A stretch of DNA of 64,000 bases from positions 4,154,001 through 4,218,000 of the forward strand of contig JAULSN010000002.1 in the NCBI GenBank assembly GCA_033439765.1. Reading direction: 5' to 3'. The notes beneath the pieces are model-generated. The model searched no databases. It had not been told where the DNA came from and worked only from the letters and a program-made list of their open reading frames with translations. This stretch comes from Lasiosphaeria ovina. Its lineage: Eukaryota; Ascomycota; Sordariomycetes; Sordariales; Lasiosphaeriaceae. The position numbers and the translations under genes are program-made. Positions 10,801 through 22,513 of this stretch are shown here, piece after piece; the first letter of the stretch is position 1, and each line of letters starts with the position of its first letter.

Positions 10801-13327
10801 CCAAAACAGATTGTACGTGTTCGTGTTCTGGGCGTCCACGACGCTCGCAACCACCGCTTTCTTCCCATCAGCCATCGATCTAGTCACTCGGTCCTCGAAC
10901 TCTCTACACGGCCAAGCGACCTCAAGGACGGCGCGGCTCCCGAGCCCCTGTCCTTGGAAAAGATTCAGGTCGAGTCTACTCATTTGGGCTTTGTCAATAA
11001 TGTTGCTGGCAATCACCTCTGGGTCAACCTAACCCCCAATGTGCGCGGGCGAATCAATGTTATGGAGGCTTCGGATGATCTCTCACAGCTGAAGGATCTC
11101 GCAGAAAGCTTCCCCGTTGGCTCCGCCCTTCGCGTGCGTGTGCTGGCTGTGGACCCCTCGAACAGGCGACTTGATCTTTCAGCCCGGACTCCCGGGGCCG
11201 CGTATGATCTGACGTGGGATAAAATCGAGAAGGATATGGTGCTGCCCGGCAGGGTCACCAAGGTCAACGACCGGCAGCTCATGGTCAAGCTCAGCGAGTC
11301 AGTCGCCGGGCCTGTGCACATGGTCGACATTGCCGACGACTACGACGAGGCCAATCCGCTGGCACACTCCAAAAACGAAATCGTGCGGGTTGCCGTTGTC
11401 GAGGTAGACAAAAGCAACAAGAAGGTCAGACTCTCAATGCGGCCTTCCCGCGTCCTGAACTCGGCGTTGCCCGTGAAGGACCAGGAGATCACGAAAGTCG
11501 AAACGCTGAAGGCAGGCGACATCGTTCGGGCATTTGTGAAAAACGTTTCTGACAAGGGGCTTTTTGTCCTTCTCGGTGGCGACGTGACTGCGCTGGTGCA
11601 GATCAGGAACCTCGCCGACTCGTACCTCAAGGAATGGAAGGAGCATTTCCAGGTCGACCAAGTGGTGAAGGGCCGGGTAGTCTCGGTGGCTGACGGGCGC
11701 ATCGAAATGAGCCTCAAGCCATCTGTGGTGGATAAAGACTATGTTCCTCTGCTCACCATCTCCGACTTAAAGGAAGGCCAGGTCATCACTGGCAAGGTCC
11801 GCAAGGCAGAAGAATTTGGCGCCTTTATTGAAATCGACGGTTCAGCCAACCTTTCAGGGCTGTGCCATCGGAGTGAGATGGCGGAGAAGCCAGTCAAGGA
11901 CGCGAGAACGCTCTATAACGCGGGAGACCGCGTGAAGGCCATTGTGCTGAAGGTGGACGCAAAATTGAAGCGTATCAATTTGAGTTTGAAGCCCTCGTAC
12001 TTTGATGACGACGGCGACGAGGACAGCATGGACCTCGATGGCGAGGATAACGGTGCAGCTCTGGACAGCGGGGACGACAGCGATGTCGATTCACACATGA
12101 GCGATGCCGGAGGCGCTGTTCTCATCACCGGCACCGACAACATGCAGGATGATTCTAACGGCGAGGATGACGACGACGACGCCGACAACGACGTTGCCAT
12201 GGGCGAGACCCCTGCAGACGGTCTGGCAGGTCTGGACGCGGGCGGGTTTGACTGGTCTGCAAGTGCCGTGGACGCGGATGCCGACACGAAAGGTGCCAAT
12301 GCCAGCACCGACGCACCAGCCAAGAAGACAAAGAAACGGCGGGAGCCCGAAATCCAGGTCGACAGGACAGCCGAACTTGACACCCACGGGCCGCAGACCT
12401 CCAGTGATTACGAGCGTCTCCTACTCGGTCAGCCTGATTCTTCGCAATTGTGGATTGCCTACATGGCCTTCCAGATGCAAGTCAGCGAGCTTGCAAGTGC
12501 ACGCCAAGTTGCCGAGCGCGCAATCAAGACGATCAGCATGAAAGAGGAGACGGAAAAGCTAAACGTCTGGATTGCCTACCTTAACCTCGAGGTTGCATAC
12601 GGGACAAGTGAGACAGTTGACGACGTCTTCCAGCGGGCGTGCACATACAATGACGAACAGGAGGTCTACGAGCGACTTGCAAGCATCTACATCCAGTCTG
12701 GCAAGCAAAGGGTAAGCGGGCCCCATATTGAGGCCACGTGAAGTTGGACGTCTACTAACTGCTGAACAGAAAGTTGAAGATCTATTCGAAAAGATGCTCA
12801 AAAAGTTTGGCTCCAAGTCGCCCGATGTCTGGATCAACTATGCTCACTTCCTGCACACGACGGCGAACTCGCCAGACCGCGCGCGGGCCCTCCTTAAACG
12901 CGCCACTCAGTCTCTCGGCACCCAGACCCATATGTATCTCGCTCTCATGCCCAAGTTTGCGGCGCTCGAATTCCGGTCGCCCAACGGCGACCGGGACCAA
13001 GGCCGCTCTCTTTTCGAGAGTCTGCTGGCCAACTACCCCAAGAAGTTTGACCTGTGGAACCAGCTGCTGGACCTCGAGACATCAGTTGGTACCGCCGATC
13101 CCGCCGTCGTCAGGGATCTGTTTGAGCGCGGCAGCAAAGTCAAGAGCCTCAAGCCCAAGCAGGCCAAGGCGTGGTTCCGTCGCTGGGCCGCGTTCGAGGA
13201 GGAGAAGGGTGACGCCAAGAGCCGCGAGCGTGTGTCTGCCAAAGCTCAGGATTGGGCACGCACTGCGGGAGAGAAGAAGCGGACGGCCACAGCACAGGCT
13301 GATAATGCGTCTGACGATGATGAGTAG
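7843..13327 (+). CDS. RRP5: rRNA biogenesis protein Rrp5 (S1 repeats plus HAT repeats)
   Basis: Two exons (7843-12711 and 12770-13327) encode 1,808 residues. The 58-nt intron has donor AGG|GTAAGC and branch site CTAAC. I start at ATG 7843, giving MSLLKRKEGP, because the open frame upstream of it has no ATG and no conserved sequence. The N-terminal 140 residues are Lys-rich. From about residue 150 a series of roughly a dozen S1 RNA-binding repeats follows (for example GFVHISHVKDGKV, GLVPEMHLADV, GFLPVSEMSE, LSGLCHRSEMAEKP). One acidic insert lies within the first S1 region, and a longer acidic stretch precedes the C-terminal half-TPR (HAT) repeats (LWIAYMAFQMQ, NVWIAYLNLE, VWINYAHFL). Yeast Rrp5, of about 1,729 residues, has the same layout. 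It is needed for cleavages at A0-A3 and so for both 18S and 5.8S rRNA. It acts in the nucleolus. Confidence 0.96.
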
Positions 13328-14981
13328 TGGTATATAGCCCTGTATCTCTCCAGACCTATATTCAAAAAAAAATTGTATATTTTGCACGCCTGGCCGTCTC
13401 TATAAGGCGTTGTAAAGAAAAAGTATTCCATCTATAGCTAGCCGGTCATCCCAGCTGCTTGCTTTGTGTTTCTCTCCCTCCTATTCTTGTCCTATTTTTG
13501 AAACGTCACAGCTTCGATTCGAATTAACTTTAGGGTTCCACACGTACATGTTTGCGTGATAACATTCTCCTTGTACAATACAGGACCAAGACACCAGCTC
13601 ACCAACCGAGAGCAAGACAGATCTGGGGTCGCAGAACCGATCTTTGCCAAGAGATCTCTGATTCCCTTCCCGAAATCGAGGGGCTTCCTCTGGCGCCTTG
13701 GATAGTATATATTATCGTAATCGTGTACATACATGGTATATACATTCGCTTCGTACTGTGTAGCACCCGTATATGATGCGCCGACGCCACACACCAGGGC
13801 GCTTTACGCTGGGGCTGTCGTGTTGCGCATGCGTTGTGGCCACCCCGTTGCCGGCGCCACGGGGTCGGGTGATGGGATCGGCTGAAAAAGGGTCTAAAAG
13901 AGGTTAACGAAAACGACAAGCCTACATTCTATGTACTACGTACCGCCTTTATTACCCCTCCGCGTTTATCTCTCGCCTGCTCGGAATTAGTCCATTTGCG
14001 GAAACTTGAATATGAGAATCGGCGCCAGTCTTGAGCGTCGTTGCGTGCGTGCTATTGTGTTCTAAAACCCAATGACATGGATCGATGGCATGGCTGTTAG
14101 CCCACGGCCTAGGAGTGTATTGCCGGGCAGGGCCGTTGTTGTTCTGGGCCGGGTTATCCTGTGCCTGATCGTGGAAAGCCCCCTCGAACAGGCCTGCTTC
14201 CGTCTTTGGCAGCGGCAACATTGTCATAGAAGTAACCTACAAACCAGGCCCGGTCCGGGATGTTCCATTACTGGTAGATATATCACAGCCATCTTCAACA
14301 TCTTTGAGCTGGACGAGAATGACCGGAGATGACATGGTGATCTAGGAAGGTCTGTTCAACCATCACACATAGCAAGCAAACCATTCATTGACTAGGCTAA
14401 AAAGCCCGCTCAGTTGCTGTCATTTCCGTGACGCCGGGGAAAGCATGTTGGTTACCTAGCCTTGCGGGGAGCGCCGCTGGTCGTTTTCGGAGGGGCCGTC
14501 GCGAACCGGGTCAGGCACGGAGTGGCCCGGAAGCCGTTTAAGTGGCGATGCGGGAATTCCGATGCTTCACAACAACGTATATTTTTTCTGCTCTTAGTCA
14601 ACGACTACGTGCGTTAGTGACAATCCGCGAAAGTGGCAAGCTTGAAGTGGCTTGGGCAGTGGAACTTGCGCAGGATTGCTTTTAAGAGTTGATGCAACAC
14701 GGTAGCATCTAGTAGGTAGCTCTCTATCAAGGACAAGAAGCTTTCCTGTCCCAGGCTATCCAACGATTGACTTGGGTTGACAGACAATAGGTACTCGGGC
14801 CAAAGGAAACGAAATGTCGAGTGTTGGGATCATGTACTCCCCCAATACCAACAATATCTGAGAAACCATGCCATGACATCACTTTTTGTCTCAAACGTTA
14901 CCTACCTTACCTTTGAACGTATGTAGTGCGTACAACTCGGTCAAAGTCTTGCGTCGAGACTCTTCGATCCGCTTCTGATTA

Positions 14982-15012
<31 letters not shown>

Positions 15013-16281
15013 TTCTCTCTTGGATGTGTGGAACCCAATCGAGACTTGTAGCGATGATAGTGTAATAATATAATGGCGAACGATGCCTCATTTCCACCCC
15101 AATGCAATGCAAATGCAATGACCCAGAGTCCCTTCTCCCATGCAGGATCCCGCATGCAATACGTGACAGCGTGTAACCGCTTCCGGACATGCCCTGTCCT
15201 GGAACACCGCAAACACCGAATCCGAGAAAAGACAAAAGAGAGAATCTATACACAGTTTGAAATAAGGCTTTATTGCCCCTGAAGGAAATCCCACGCCTCG
15301 GGGTTACCGATGACAGCTGACCGGCCATAAAAGACGCCGGACATGTTCTTTTTTGTGACGTTCCCCACGCCCAACCAAAGTCATAAACAAGCGTATTCGG
15401 TATTGCTTATAAAGAAAATTGGAAGGGGGAAAAAAAGTGCGCCCATAGAGTGGACGACTTCGCCAAGCCACCTACCCAATCACCAGCGCGATCCATGACC
15501 CAATTCCATTCGCTATGCATATGCGGGAATAAAAAAAATTGAAACCCGACGAAAACACCGTAGAAAAGAAGTAAAAAGAAAAAGGGAAAAGCCGTGGCTC
15601 GATGTGATTGCTCACACCGCCAGAGACCCCACGGCCATCCCGCGGGGGGTACCTCGCTGATCCCGTCAAGATCTGCCCCCGCCATCTTTTGCGCGGAACG
15701 TGCGTGCAAGACGAGGTGTCTTGGATGTTCAGGATCACTCCCGATCCTCAACCATTTTCAAGCGACCCGCCAATGCGTTATTGTGGGTAACCTTGGAGAG
15801 AGAAACCCACCCGAGGCGTTCCAGAGTCGGGTACTTTCCAGATTAAGCCAAATCCGGAGTGCATCGGGGCTCTCCGGCAGGGGAAATCTTGGCGATTGGA
15901 TGGGTCGGCGCTGTCCAGATCGTCCCAACAGCACGCATGTGCTGGCGACGACGGAGGAGCGCGGCCTGGCCTCGGCATGAGCGTGATTCTGAGATGCAAC
16001 CGTTGTCCACTATCGAGTAGCGAACCGGCTGAGTATTGCTGCGTCTGCGCGCGACATAGCCGAAGTTGTTCCAAATCTGGCCGTCACGCTCGTGCCAGTG
16101 ACAGACGAGTCCCAGGCGGCGATTTTTGCCAATGAGGCTTGGTCTCTGCTAGTTGGGTTTGTGGGGGAGGCTAAAAGCCGCGAGACGATGCGTCCGGGAA
16201 TCACGGGACCGGATGGAACTCTCGAGCCGTCCAGATCAAACCGGCGGTACAGTGGTTACTCATCACACTCTCCCGCCTAGA
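13328..16281. other. 2.95-kb convergent intergenic region, no gene recognised
   Basis: The region lies between the RRP5 stop and the stop of the next minus-strand gene. It contains the AT microsatellite listed separately and several TACCTA/TAGGTA hexamers (about 14452, 14713, 14900). Open frames are short, overlapping and unlike known proteins. No tRNA-like A and B boxes were found. Confidence 0.5.
14985..15012. repeat. (AT)14 microsatellite
   Basis: Twenty-eight bases of uninterrupted AT dinucleotides lie in the intergenic space downstream of RRP5. Confidence 0.95.
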
Positions 16282-17907
16282 CTAGTTTGTCATGGAAACC
16301 CAGCGGGTTGGCACCCCGTCGGCCCCGACTTCGTAGGGTCGCGCGCTGGTCTTGCGTGGCGGTAGCGCCCAGCGAGCCCGTCCCGGTCGCTGGTCATCGA
16401 GCTTCCCTTGCTTTCGCATCGCCATCTCCATGACTGCGATGCGGATGAAGTCTGAGTTTTCGCGCATCTCACGCTGCCGCGGTCCGGGCATGGGGTACTC
16501 GGCCAACTGACGATGCGGTTGTGACGTTTGCGACGGCGCAGAGTTCCCCGCCGATGAATAAGAGCCACGGCCCGGCCCCGCGGATGTGCTCCGTGCGCGG
16601 TGCACCTTGTACGTCTGCATCTGGATCGATGCTGTAAAAGCCCGCGTTGTTGGGCCGAGGGACGCAGGGCCAGGGACCCTCGGCTTCTCAAGACGCACCG
16701 TCGTGGTTGGGTTGAGATAGCGCCGCAGGGCGGCGGTCGGCTCCTCCTCGAGCGGAGGTGGCCTGCGCTCGTCCGTGTAGGGTACCTGAGGGTCGAGGGT
16801 CAGGATAGAGCGAGTGAGGAAGTCCTCCGGAGGGATAGAAGGGAAGTTAAGGGCCGAGAAAGAGCGGGCGGCCTGACGCAGAGCGCGTAGCGAAGCGGTG
16901 AGGTTGGACTTGAAGGCCGATTTAAGGGGCTTAAAAGGCAAACGCGACGCCCGTTTATCATTCAGCTCGGCCTTGGCCTCGAAGACGCGGAAGTCTATCT
17001 CCTCGGCCGCCACGATTCGAGGCGTTGAAAGCGGATGGTCCTCGACTTCGCCGGGAGGAGACGACACGGGCTCGAGGGAGCGGCGAGTCGGCCGGGCTTT
17101 TCGCCTTCGTCCTGGCGTGTCTGGCGACTCGAGCGACGACAGCGTGTCTGTGGTGAAGGACTCTGAAAGCGACGGCATGGATTCCAGCGATACGGTCCGC
17201 GTCGAGAGGGCAGAGCCAATGTTGCTGTCGTATCCAGACGCATCGTCACACTCAAGCTCTTCTGGAGGGGTCAGAAGGAGGTCCAAGGCGTCCCTGCTGA
17301 GCGACAGGCTCAGCTCCTTTTCCGACTCTTGCGACCTCTCAATGATGGACTCGACCGTCATGCGCTTCTCTCTGAGGCTCTTGGCCTGGCGTCCGCTCCG
17401 CGACGGGATGCTGGTGACGGCCAGGAGCGCTGCCACAGACGCCGGGATGGCGTCAGGCGAGTGCACGTCCCTCGGACGGTGGGCGGCCGGCTGGCCTCTT
17501 CGCTCACCACCATGGCCGCGGTGCTGTTTTTGCGGGTGTGCGCCATCGCGGGACTTTGGCCTCGTAGGGATCTGTACGGGGTTCGACGGCATGGTGGGCC
17601 GTGTGAGCGTTGTCGTCGTCCTCGGCGGGCTCAGCGTGGGCGACTTGGAGCCGCCATCTCGTTTCCTCGCGCTCGAATTCGCACTCGACGGCATGGTGGG
17701 AACGGTAATGGAACTACTGCTCGTTCTGGTTGGTACGTCCTCTGTAGAGCCGTCATTATTACTCCTGGTGAGCGTTGGCTGGACAGAGGGCGAGAGAAGG
17801 AGTGAGGGTGGTGTTAATATTAGGGCGGGAACTGGGTGCTGCTGCTGCTGCGTTTGGGAGTAGACCTGGTTCTGCCGCGAGGTGAGAAAGGAGCGTGGAG
17901 ACATCAT
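16282..17907 (-). CDS. Uncharacterised fungal protein, 541 residues, Ser/Pro-rich
   Basis: This is a single open exon starting at ATG 17907 (MMSPRSFLTS). The frame is open a little further upstream but lacks another ATG. The first 140 residues are Ser/Thr/Pro-rich with a short polyglutamine run. A more ordered stretch follows: PDAIPASVAALLAVTSIP at about 155, then a Lys/Glu helix (AKSLREKRMTVESIIERSQE). The central acidic/Ser region ends with ALDLLLTPPEELE. A second ordered segment contains EIDFRVFEAKAELNDKRASR and LPFKPLKSAFKSNLTASLRA. The C-terminus, with NSDFIRIAVMEMAMRKQGKL and GRARWALPPRK, looks the most conserved. It has no signal peptide, membrane segment or catalytic motif. I recognise it only as the kind of uncharacterised protein seen across filamentous ascomycetes, and its function is unknown. 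Confidence 0.8.
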   Translation of the reverse strand: MMSPRSFLTSRQNQVYSQTQQQQHPVPALILTPPSLLLSPSVQPTLTRSNNDGSTEDVPTRTSSSSITVPTMPSSANSSARKRDGGSKSPTLSPPRTTTTLTRPTMPSNPVQIPTRPKSRDGAHPQKQHRGHGGERRGQPAAHRPRDVHSPDAIPASVAALLAVTSIPSRSGRQAKSLREKRMTVESIIERSQESEKELSLSLSRDALDLLLTPPEELECDDASGYDSNIGSALSTRTVSLESMPSLSESFTTDTLSSLESPDTPGRRRKARPTRRSLEPVSSPPGEVEDHPLSTPRIVAAEEIDFRVFEAKAELNDKRASRLPFKPLKSAFKSNLTASLRALRQAARSFSALNFPSIPPEDFLTRSILTLDPQVPYTDERRPPPLEEEPTAALRRYLNPTTTVRLEKPRVPGPASLGPTTRAFTASIQMQTYKVHRARSTSAGPGRGSYSSAGNSAPSQTSQPHRQLAEYPMPGPRQREMRENSDFIRIAVMEMAMRKQGKLDDQRPGRARWALPPRKTSARPYEVGADGVPTRWVSMTN

Positions 17908-20900
17908 GTTGGCCCAAATTCCCGCTTGGCATTGCCGGTCTTCCAACAACTATCCAGACCCAGGTACCTATTTGTCGTGCACTGCGGTTCGGCCCCTCGG
18001 CGGGGCATTGCCGGTCGAGCGGCCTGGGGCCCCTAGGGCCTGAGTCGGCGACCACCGCACCCGTGGACGCCCGCCTGTGACTGTGCTTGTATGTATGGAT
18101 GGATGTATTCGTATGTACGTAGGTCCCTGTGCCAGGGCTAGCTGTCCAGCTGGGCAATGCAGGCGATCAGGACGCCGGCCGCAGGGCTCTTGGGTTGCAG
18201 GATGGCGTCGCGTGCCGCCGCAGGGGAGCGCAGCGCACGTCGGGTGAATCGTGTACGTAAGAGTACGTAACAGGTTGCCTCTGTCCAGGCCCGAGTTCCA
18301 CTCGGGTTCCTCAGGGCCCAAGCCGGTACTCGATGCTTGTCTAGCAAAGGCTGGGAATCGGCGACGTCAGTGGAGATAATGATACTGGCGTACGTGGAAA
18401 ATGGATCAAAAGATTCTCGTTCTCTCAGATCTGCTGCAGCTCGTTGTTGTTGTCGAGGTTCAGTTGAGGCTCAAGGCAGGCTGGAGACGAAAGGACGACG
18501 GGAGAGGCAGCCTAAGAAGGTACCGTGCGTGTTGGCGGGTGGTGGTGGTGGGTTGCTGGACTTCATGCGAGGGTTGGGTTGGGTGCTAGCACTGTGCAGC
18601 CCGGGTGGTGTGGTGGGTGCTAAGCTGAAGTGTGGGCGTTTGGCCCTAAAATCAAAGAAACTTGAAAAGCCGCCGTCGTCAATCCAAATCACGCGGGCCC
18701 GTCAACGAGGAAACAGCCGCTACTCCCTAGTTCTCGACGCAAAGAATGAACATGTAACGAGGTTCCAACTGCAAAGCGGCGGAAGAGAGGCGCTGGATGA
18801 CTGTATATACTATGTAGGAAGGGCGAAAGATAGATAGCATCCAACCTATGTGGTAAAGGACAGAACGTCCGTCGCGGGCGTGGCTCGGATCCCGGCGGAG
18901 CGCTGATAAGAACCTTAGCTTTATTACCTAGAAACCTTGCCTATCTAGGCATCTATTGTACAGCACTGTATGTCCATACATTACACTAATAGGCTGCTCG
19001 CTCGCTCAAGATACGCACCCGGCTTTTGCACTACCTACCAAGAACAGAGCCCTAGTCCCCCTTCCTACCCACACTCACACCCACGCCAGCGGTCGGCTTG
19101 TGGTGGGCGGTGGGCACCGGGCACCGGGCGCGAATTTCCACGTCGCTTATCGGGCAGGTGGTGCTCGGAATAAAATCCTTCAACCACCTCAGCCAACAGC
19201 CATCCAAGGCCAACAGCCAACTCCAGCCTTGAAAAAGCGCGCGAAGACGTGCGGGAATAAGTTCCAGCTCCAGCGAGGCGGGGGCGGTCGGGCGGGCAAG
19301 GCAAACACCTCACCGGTCCCCATTCATTCCCAGGCCTCGCTATCCGTAGTGTGGGGGCAGATGTGAGTCTTGTAGAAGAGACGACGCGACGAGCCACTTG
19401 TCAGACGGGATGGCGGGAGCAACCTATAGCAGTAAAAGCCGGACGAGTGGTATCCATTTCCGCACTGACAACCACCATGCCTCCCACGGTTCCACGACGC
19501 TGTTTGCTACACATAACCGCCACGCTCCAGAGTCGCTCTTGAACCCCAGATAAGTCGCCAGCAACACGCGCGGGTATTAGTAGGTGGAAACGGGAAACAG
19601 CAAGCGAGGCGGGACACCTACCCTTGGTAATGCCGTTACTGCCGTTACGCTGTAATAGTGCAGTACGTGTGTTCCGCCTTTCAACAGATTGAAAGCATCG
19701 ACAAGAAACGCTCCCCCCATCTCAAGCGTGCGCAGGTCTCAGACTTGTTGCACGACAGCTGACTGGCCCGGCTTCGGGCCCAAGGCTTTAGCGGCTGCTT
19801 CGGTAGGCGGAACTCTGTAGTTGCCCAAGCAAATAGTCCACGTCGGCCAGCTGGCGAACAAACGCAGTGGCCCTCGCTCTCGAATGGCCGAGAAGGCGAT
19901 GTCGCGAGCCCGCAAACTCCGCTATTGTGTCTCCTCCCGATCTTATACGTAGCCAAATCGCAAGTCGTGTTGCAGAGAAGCCGACTGGGTCTCTTTCCAG
20001 GGGTCCAATGCGGCAGGTCCCTAGGCAGGGGTAGCCTGTAGCTTTTCTTTCTAGAAGCCCTCCGCGGAAGCGAGACCCTGGGCTCAACGTCGTCGGAGCG
20101 GATCGGTGAGGAGGGGAAAAGGTGGACGCAGACCAATCTCGTCGCAAACCGAATCTTGGGGGATAACCAGGGCAACGTAACCCTTCCCTACGCTGCCTGC
20201 CTCATAATATTCACGAAATAGGTAGCGCAGTGAAGCGAACTCATACAAAACGTTTGCGAATGACAAAAAAACCGGATAGGGCCTAGAGCCCAACCCAGAG
20301 CCCAACCCATGTCTGTTGACCCGCCCATGCCGTCATCTGTCACGCTTGGCCTGCAAGTGGGAGAATCGAGACAGCCCTTATCATCGGGGCTTCCTGAGCT
20401 TGGTCATAAATGAGACGTTGTGTGCGGACGAGGAGACGGCGGCAGGTTGCCGCCCGGAAACGCTAGACCCCACAGGCGAAGGAAAAAGAGGAATGCGGGG
20501 TGCGTCACCGTCACATTGGGCTGCGATACCGAATTTTCCGAGCCCCGATCGATCCGTCCGACCAGACCAGGCCATGAGTCCCCGAAACCCAAACGCCAAG
20601 AGAAAAAAGCCATTGCGGCGACGGACGTCCTCGGCTACCCGCACTATCGGTAGCAGATAGGGAAGTCTCGCCAATGGCCAACGAAAGACGTCCGAAGATG
20701 CCAGTTTGCGTCCATGAGTAACTAAGAAAGGTAGGTGGTCTCCAACGTCCCTGTCGAGATGGATTCGATCCGACCCCTGAACGGCTTGTTTGTTTGGTTC
20801 TTGTCATGGTGGTTCTACTTAGTATAGGAAGGAGACAAATGTCGCCGTCCCTCAATCTCACAAGCCAATAAACGTCCAGGAGTTTGAGCGTTTGTACATA

Positions 20901-22513
20901 TTGTATGTATGAATCCGCGCATGAGAAATCCACACATGTAAAATGCAGGCACGGCGAACCTCTCAACCTTTTCTTGTGGGGTCCCTTCATTTTCTCTAGC
21001 GCCTCTCCCACTCTCTCATGGGGACCATCTCTACAAGAACGGTTCGGGTTTATGCGGAGACTCTGAAAAAAAAAAAACGGGGATCCCACAGAGGTGGAGG
21101 AGGAAAAATGGAGGCGAGAAAAAAAAAGTCGAAAATTGCTTCAATGCAAAGAAAGGAACATGCCGATCCTTGGGCGATCCCGGGAGCCCTCTGCGCTGCT
21201 GTGGGCTGGCGAACGGTTTCCACGGTTTCAGAACAGCCAGAGTATGTTTGCCTTTACGGATTACATCTAGCCCCCTCTATTTCACATTCAGATGAACCCA
21301 AGTGAATTCGTCCAGTTGAGAACTCCAATTCATGTATGACTGGAAGGCAGTCTATGTACGACACATAAGCAAACAAACCCCCGTGATGCCTGGTTTTCTT
21401 TGGTTTGCTTTGTTTTAGACGTGTCTTCATTCGTCCTTTACTCTCTGCCCCAAAACCACTTACACGTGCCAATCAGAGCGCAGGGCAAGTAAGCGAAGCA
21501 AAGACATCTCCACGTGCAAGACGCACACTTCTCCACCATCCAGCGGAAGGCAAGCCTACCAGAATAAGGGGATCACCGATGGATACCTTCCAGGTTTGGT
21601 TGTCCGTTCGCCGGCAAGATGCCTCGAGAGACCGAATGCCGCGGCTCACTATGTATATACATTACTTAACTCTCTTGCCCCACTGACGCAATGTACGGAG
21701 TGTGCGCACGGCAGGTAGATGGCAGATCGTCTCTTGTCCGCCTCCCATGTTCCGTTCTCGGCGCACCACGACATCGCAGGGGCAGAGGCAAGCAACTGCT
21801 TCCGGAATTGGTCAACTCCCTTCTGGAGGCTTGTTCAAGGCTTGCTTGCACATCCAATCTTTGGAGCGAGTCGGCAAACAGCAGCGCTGGCTAAATTTGG
21901 AGGGGTTGTGTTTCCAAAGATCACCCTCCCAGCCCTGTTTCCTTCGTCGTCCCGTGTTCGTTGCCGGCCGAGGAGGGCGGAACATTGTGAACCCGCGGCT
22001 CCGCTTCTACACACGCCACCACAGACTGGAAATTGGAATGGGTAGGTTAGATGGCTAGAAAATCATGACGTTTTTGTTCGGATACCGTTCTCTCAACCCC
22101 GACTCATCTAATAACAACGCAAAAGAAGCTCGACGTCTATTAAACTAATGTATTCGCTATTATATTCTCTGCGTCAAAGGTGCCGTTGCCTGTCATAATA
22201 CACCGTAGAACGTCATTCGTAAAACAAAACATGCAGACGTGAAAATATGTAAATGGGGGCGTGTTGGTGTTGTTGCCGCTTCGTGGTATTTTTTTCCTTT
22301 CCCCGCCCCATGTCGTGTAAAATAACCGAGAAGCGCCGCTGTCCATGACCGATTGCTCAAATGAAGCCAAAGCCAAAACAAACTCCCGAACCATGAGGTG
22401 TTGCGCCAAACCCAACCAAAACCGCCCCTGAAAAAACAGCCAGTGCAATGATCCAAGCCTTTGGGACGCCAGTTCCGAACCCCACAGATGTTCCCGAGGT
22501 ATCGTTTAAACAA
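17908..22513. other. 4.6-kb intergenic region, no gene recognised
   Basis: It separates two minus-strand genes, so the left end is the promoter of the 541-residue protein and the right end is the 3' side of the rhodopsin-domain gene. It holds only short overlapping frames with repetitive or arginine-rich translations, some C/T-rich tracts and scattered TACCTA/TAGGTA hexamers (about 17965, 18926, 19030, 20730). An unrecognised non-coding RNA is possible but nothing in the bases shows one. Confidence 0.45.

Noticed and set aside
16898..17863. 321-codon open frame on the plus strand
   Set aside because: It is antisense to the 541-residue protein and arises from its Ser/Arg-rich codons; it has no domain and no splice context.
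20760..20775. Second B-box-like sequence (GGATTCGATCC)
   Set aside because: No matching A box or cloverleaf pairing in the preceding 80 bases.
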